Below, piece by piece: positions 60,472-64,000 of a stretch of 64,000 nt of DNA. Where the stretch lies: positions 550,277 through 614,276 of the forward strand of contig JXTB01000208.1 in assembly GCA_002914805.1 (NCBI GenBank). Direction: 5' to 3'. Made by a program: the position numbers and the translations under genes. The stretch's first letter is position 1, and every line of letters begins with the position of its first letter. Below the pieces are notes generated by a model. It had not been told where the DNA came from and made no database searches. It saw nothing but the letters and a program-made list of their open reading frames with translations. This DNA comes from Parasponia andersonii (lineage: Eukaryota; Streptophyta; Magnoliopsida; Rosales; Cannabaceae).

Positions 60472-62900
60472 ATTCCAACTGCTTATACCCCTTTCTATTA
60501 TTACTATATATATAGGGGGCTTCTAAGGTACGGTATAGTAACCAATATTAGTAATTCCACTATTGGTATTAGTAATTCATTAAAAAAATGAGAAAAAAAG
60601 GGGAAAGAGAGGAAAGACTAGTACATTTTCGGAAAGAAAAAAGCATTCAAAAATGAAAAACGAAAGCACAAAGAAAAAATTTAGGGAAAAATATATTTAA
60701 ATTTTTTTAAAAAAAAACAAAGAAAAAAAGAGGACTATTGTTCTTTGGAGAAAAAAATTAGAAAAGAAAAAATTTAGGGGGGAAAAATTTAGAAAAAAAT
60801 AAAGCACAAAATGAAAATTTAGGGGGGAAAAGGATATTTAAATCTTTTTTGAAAAAGAAAGAGAAAAGAAAGCTAAAATGGAGAAATAAAAAAAATGTTA
60901 AAAGAAAGCTAAAATGGAATGGCGTCGTAAGGTTTATATTCCTAATTCTTTTATGCTGTATACCATACGAAATTTAAATTTTTTCTAAATACCAAATTTT
61001 TTCAATTCTTTTTGTTTTTAAAGGGAATACCTTTAAATCGCACTTAGCTATGCCTATTTACTTGACCCATGAAGGAAAAAAAAAAGATGAAAACAAAAAA
61101 AAATATGGAAGATAAACCGTACGTGCATAGTCGCAAAAAAAAAAGTTATCCATTAATGTAAATAAGATAAAACAAAATGTAAAAAAAAAAAAAAAAACTA
61201 CTTAAAAAAGTAAGCAAACAGCTGATATTCCAACTACTTATTCCCCTTTATATTATTATTATATATATAGGGGCCTTCTAGGATACGGTATAGTTACCAA
61301 TGCTAGTAATTATACTATCAGTGTTAGTAATTTATTAAAAAAAAGAACAAAAAAAGAAAAGGAAAGAGAGGAAAGACTAGTAGTACTCTTTTGGAAAAAA
61401 AGCATTCAAAATGAAAAATGAATGCACAAAGAAAAAATTTAGGGGAAAATATATTTAAAATTTAAAAAAAAATAAAGAAAAAAAGAGGACTATTGTTCTT
61501 TGGAGAAAAAATTAGAAAAGAAAAAAAAAAGGCATTCAAAACAAAAAAAAATAAAGCACAAAATGAAAATTTAGGTTAAAAAAGGTATTTAATTTTTTTT
61601 TTAAAAAAAAGAGAGAAAAGAAAGCTAAAATGGAGAAATAGAAAAAAAAAAATAAAAATGATAAAAGAAAGCTAAAATAGAATAGCGTTGTGAGGTTTAT
61701 ATTCCTAATTCTTTTATGTTGTATACCGTACGAAATATGAATTTTTTCAATTCTTTTTGTTTTTAAAGCGAATATCCTTAAATCACATTTAACTATGCCC
61801 ATTTACTCGACCTAGGAAAGAAAAAAAGGATTAAAACAAAAAAAATGGAGGATAAATATTATGTGCGTAGTCGCAAAAAAAAAAAGTTATCCATTAATGT
61901 AAATAAGACAAAACAAAATGTAAAAAAACTATTTAAAAATATAAGCAAATAGTTGATATTCCAACTGCTTATTCCCCTTTCTATTATTATTATATATATA
62001 TATAGGGGGCTTTTAAGGTATACTACAATAACCAATACTAGTAATTCCACTATTAGTATTAGTAATTCATTAAAAAAAGGAAAAAAAAAAAAAGAAAAGA
62101 AAAGAGAGGAAAGACTAGTATGCTTCTGAAAAAATAAAGCATTCAAAAATGAAAAACGAAAGCACAAAGAAAAAATTAGGGAAAAAATATATTTAAAATT
62201 AAAAAAAAAACAAAGAAAAAAAGAGGACTATTGTTCTTTGGGGAAAAAATTAGAAAACAAAAAGAGCATTCAAAAAAGAAAAAATAAAGCACAAAATGAA
62301 AATTTAGGGAAAAAAAGTTATTTAATTTTTTTTTTAAAAAAAAAAAGAGAAAAGAAAGTTAAAATGGAGAAATAGAAAAAAAAATTAAAAATGATAAAAG
62401 AAAGCTAAAATGGAATGGTGTCATAAGGTTTTAAACCTTGATCCAATAGGAGGAACCAACCATTAGACTGTTTGGTTTCAGTATTATTTTGCTACACTTT
62501 TTATATAAAAATAGTTATCAAAAACAGTTTGCTGAAATTATAAAAAATACCACCGCGTTTTGACAACGTACATTCCTAACTCTTTTATGTTGTATACCGT
62601 ATGAAATTTGAATGTTTTTCCAGATACCGTATTTTTTTCGATTCTTTTTGTTTTTAAAGGAAAAACCCTTAAAATCCCACTTAATTATGCCTATTTACTC
62701 AACCCACGAAAGAAACTAAGGATTGAAAAGAAAAAATAGAAGATAAATACATGCATAGGAAAAAAAAGTTATCCATTAATGTAAATAAGACAAAACAAAA
62801 TGTAAAAAGAAATAATATTTTAAAAAAATAAATAAGCAGCTGACATTCCCACTTCTATTATTACTATAGATATAGAGGGCTTCTAGGATACGGTATAGTA

Positions 62901-64000
62901 AATTAAAAGGTATATCAATACACCCTGCATCTAAGGCCAATAAGAGTCGAACCCCTACTCTCTTTGATTGCCCTTCATCTGTTCCATTTTTTGAGGTTGC
63001 AGATCTGGTAGAAAAATTGGGGGCAAGTTGTTGTTACCCATGTTTTGTGGCTCTTTTTTTCTAACGAAAAAGGGTTTGAGTGTGCTGCGACTACGAGTGT
63101 GCGTACATTGCCGACCGGTGAAGTTTTCGAGAAATTGAAAGTTTTAGGAGATTATTGTAAAATGCTTTATTACTATCATATATCATTATTTATTACATAT
63201 ATGAACATATAGCTTCTCTTCCCACCGATTATGCACTGCAATTCCTGATCGACACCACTAGTACAGTTACACTGTGATCAGTTAAATAACAAATTGGAAA
63301 ACACAATATAGTAACTACCACCATTAGAATACTATTTAATCTACCACGGACATCAATTCAACTCCAGAATTATCCATAAAACTCAATTAAAAATTAGGGC
63401 CAGAAAAGGACGAAGATACTGTTTTTTTTTTTCCCTCCCATTCTTACTATTAATAAATCACCCAAAGTCCAAACCTGAACACCCCCCCCAGACATTTAAT
63501 AAAATTAGTACTAGAGTTTCCATCTTGAATTTTCGACCATACCCGAAGCACTTCTAGGCCACTAGCGACGGCATGCTCCGATTTGATCTCAACTAATGAA
63601 ACCAATCAATATACAGCCCATGGGAGTACAGGAGTAACGTTGAATTGAGCAAAATGGCCAACGGGGATATAATGGATACGCTAAAACGCCCAACTTCACC
63701 AGCATAGTTTATGTGGGTCACCCAAAGCTTTCTCATCCAATCAAAACACACAACGGGGTGGGGGTGCACTGATACACCCAAATGGGTATACCGTATGTTA
63801 GAGCGCCCCGTTACATTTAGATATAGATATAAAGCAAGAATGAATATTATAGATAGTAGAAAAATAACAACATTAACTAGTCATAAAACAAATAATTATA
63901 AGAATGTTTAACAAAAATAACAATGAAATAATAGGCACAATGGACAATATCATAACTGCATTTTCCTTTTAAAACGACTAAAAGAATAATTATACAAGAA
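62901..64000. other. right-edge spacer
   Basis: No supported gene. A tRNA-like fragment with AAGAGTCGAACCCC lies near 62941. A run of eight C (63482-63490) and short frames without recognisable family follow. Confidence 0.4.

Larger units (their letters stand above)
54780..62900. repeat. purine-rich tandem array with units growing from about 250 to about 750 bp
   Basis: The anchor GTAATTCCACTATCAGTGTT, followed by AGTAATTCATTAAA, recurs near 54780, 55022, 55277, 55568, 55878, 56690, 60548, 61305 and 62041. Short units (242-310 bp) hold the anchor, an A/G-rich tract and TAACTAGT words. Long units (about 736, 757 and 812 bp) add a block with TATATAGGGGGCTTCTA, a GGACTATTGTTCTTTGGGG word, TATTCCTAATTCTTTTATG, TTTTTAAAGGGAATACC and GTTATCCATTAATGTAAATA. 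The array is interrupted by a solo LTR at 57556-60471 and an N gap. F/K-rich open frames on the minus strand are by-products of the A tracts. Confidence 0.85.

Noticed and set aside
54780..62900. CRISPR-like array
   Set aside because: Units are hundreds of bases long without short conserved repeats and unique spacers, and the genome is a plant nucleus.

Overview
This 64 kb window is plant nuclear DNA, almost certainly from a eudicot. It is very AT-rich. Its genes are split by GT-AG introns (one GC-AG), introns and spacers are full of microsatellites and small transposons, and all five recognised genes belong to plant families. No prokaryotic, organellar or viral gene set is visible. The genus cannot be named from what is seen.

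Gene layout: (1) 1-11328, + strand: the 3' three quarters of KEEP ON GOING (KEG), a large ubiquitin ligase. The ankyrin block and all 12 HERC2-like repeats are present; the RING and kinase exons lie left of the window. (2) 14493-14903, - strand: an intronless VQ-motif protein like the sigma-factor-binding proteins SIB1/SIB2. (3) 21586-31215, - strand: a complete eight-exon clade II TGA bZIP factor (332 aa), with a small LTR element and a foldback element in its introns. (4) 33759-36897, - strand: a two-exon NDUFA6/B14-type subunit of mitochondrial complex I (132 aa), with a large inverted repeat in its single intron. (5) 39933-44024, - strand: a seven-exon cyclophilin H / CYP22 (187 aa) with every catalytic position intact. 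Exon boundaries were worked out by hand; for genes 3-5 they give open frames of exactly the family's length. KEG (ABA and stress signalling), TGA (salicylate/NPR1) and SIB-like VQ proteins (WRKY partners) all belong to stress regulation, but nothing in the sequence shows that the neighbourhood is functional.

From 44 kb to the right end I find no host gene. This part holds a degenerate tandem array with a period near 133 bp (about 44.6-48.3 kb), a truncated minus-strand LTR element with a decayed gag-like gene (49.9-53.2 kb), a stretch built from TAACTAGT-like words (54.2-55.6 kb), and a purine-rich array whose units change from about 250 bp to about 750 bp (54.8-62.9 kb). That array carries a 17-N assembly gap and is split by a 2.9 kb solo LTR with a perfect 5-bp target duplication. 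A relative of the 49.9 kb element's LTR lies at 37.3-38.7 kb.

I found no convincing undescribed biochemical system. The observations most worth a check are the two tandem arrays, the 1.34 kb near-palindrome at 18.3-19.7 kb, the intronic inverted repeat in the NDUFA6 gene, and the GC-AG intron of KEG.
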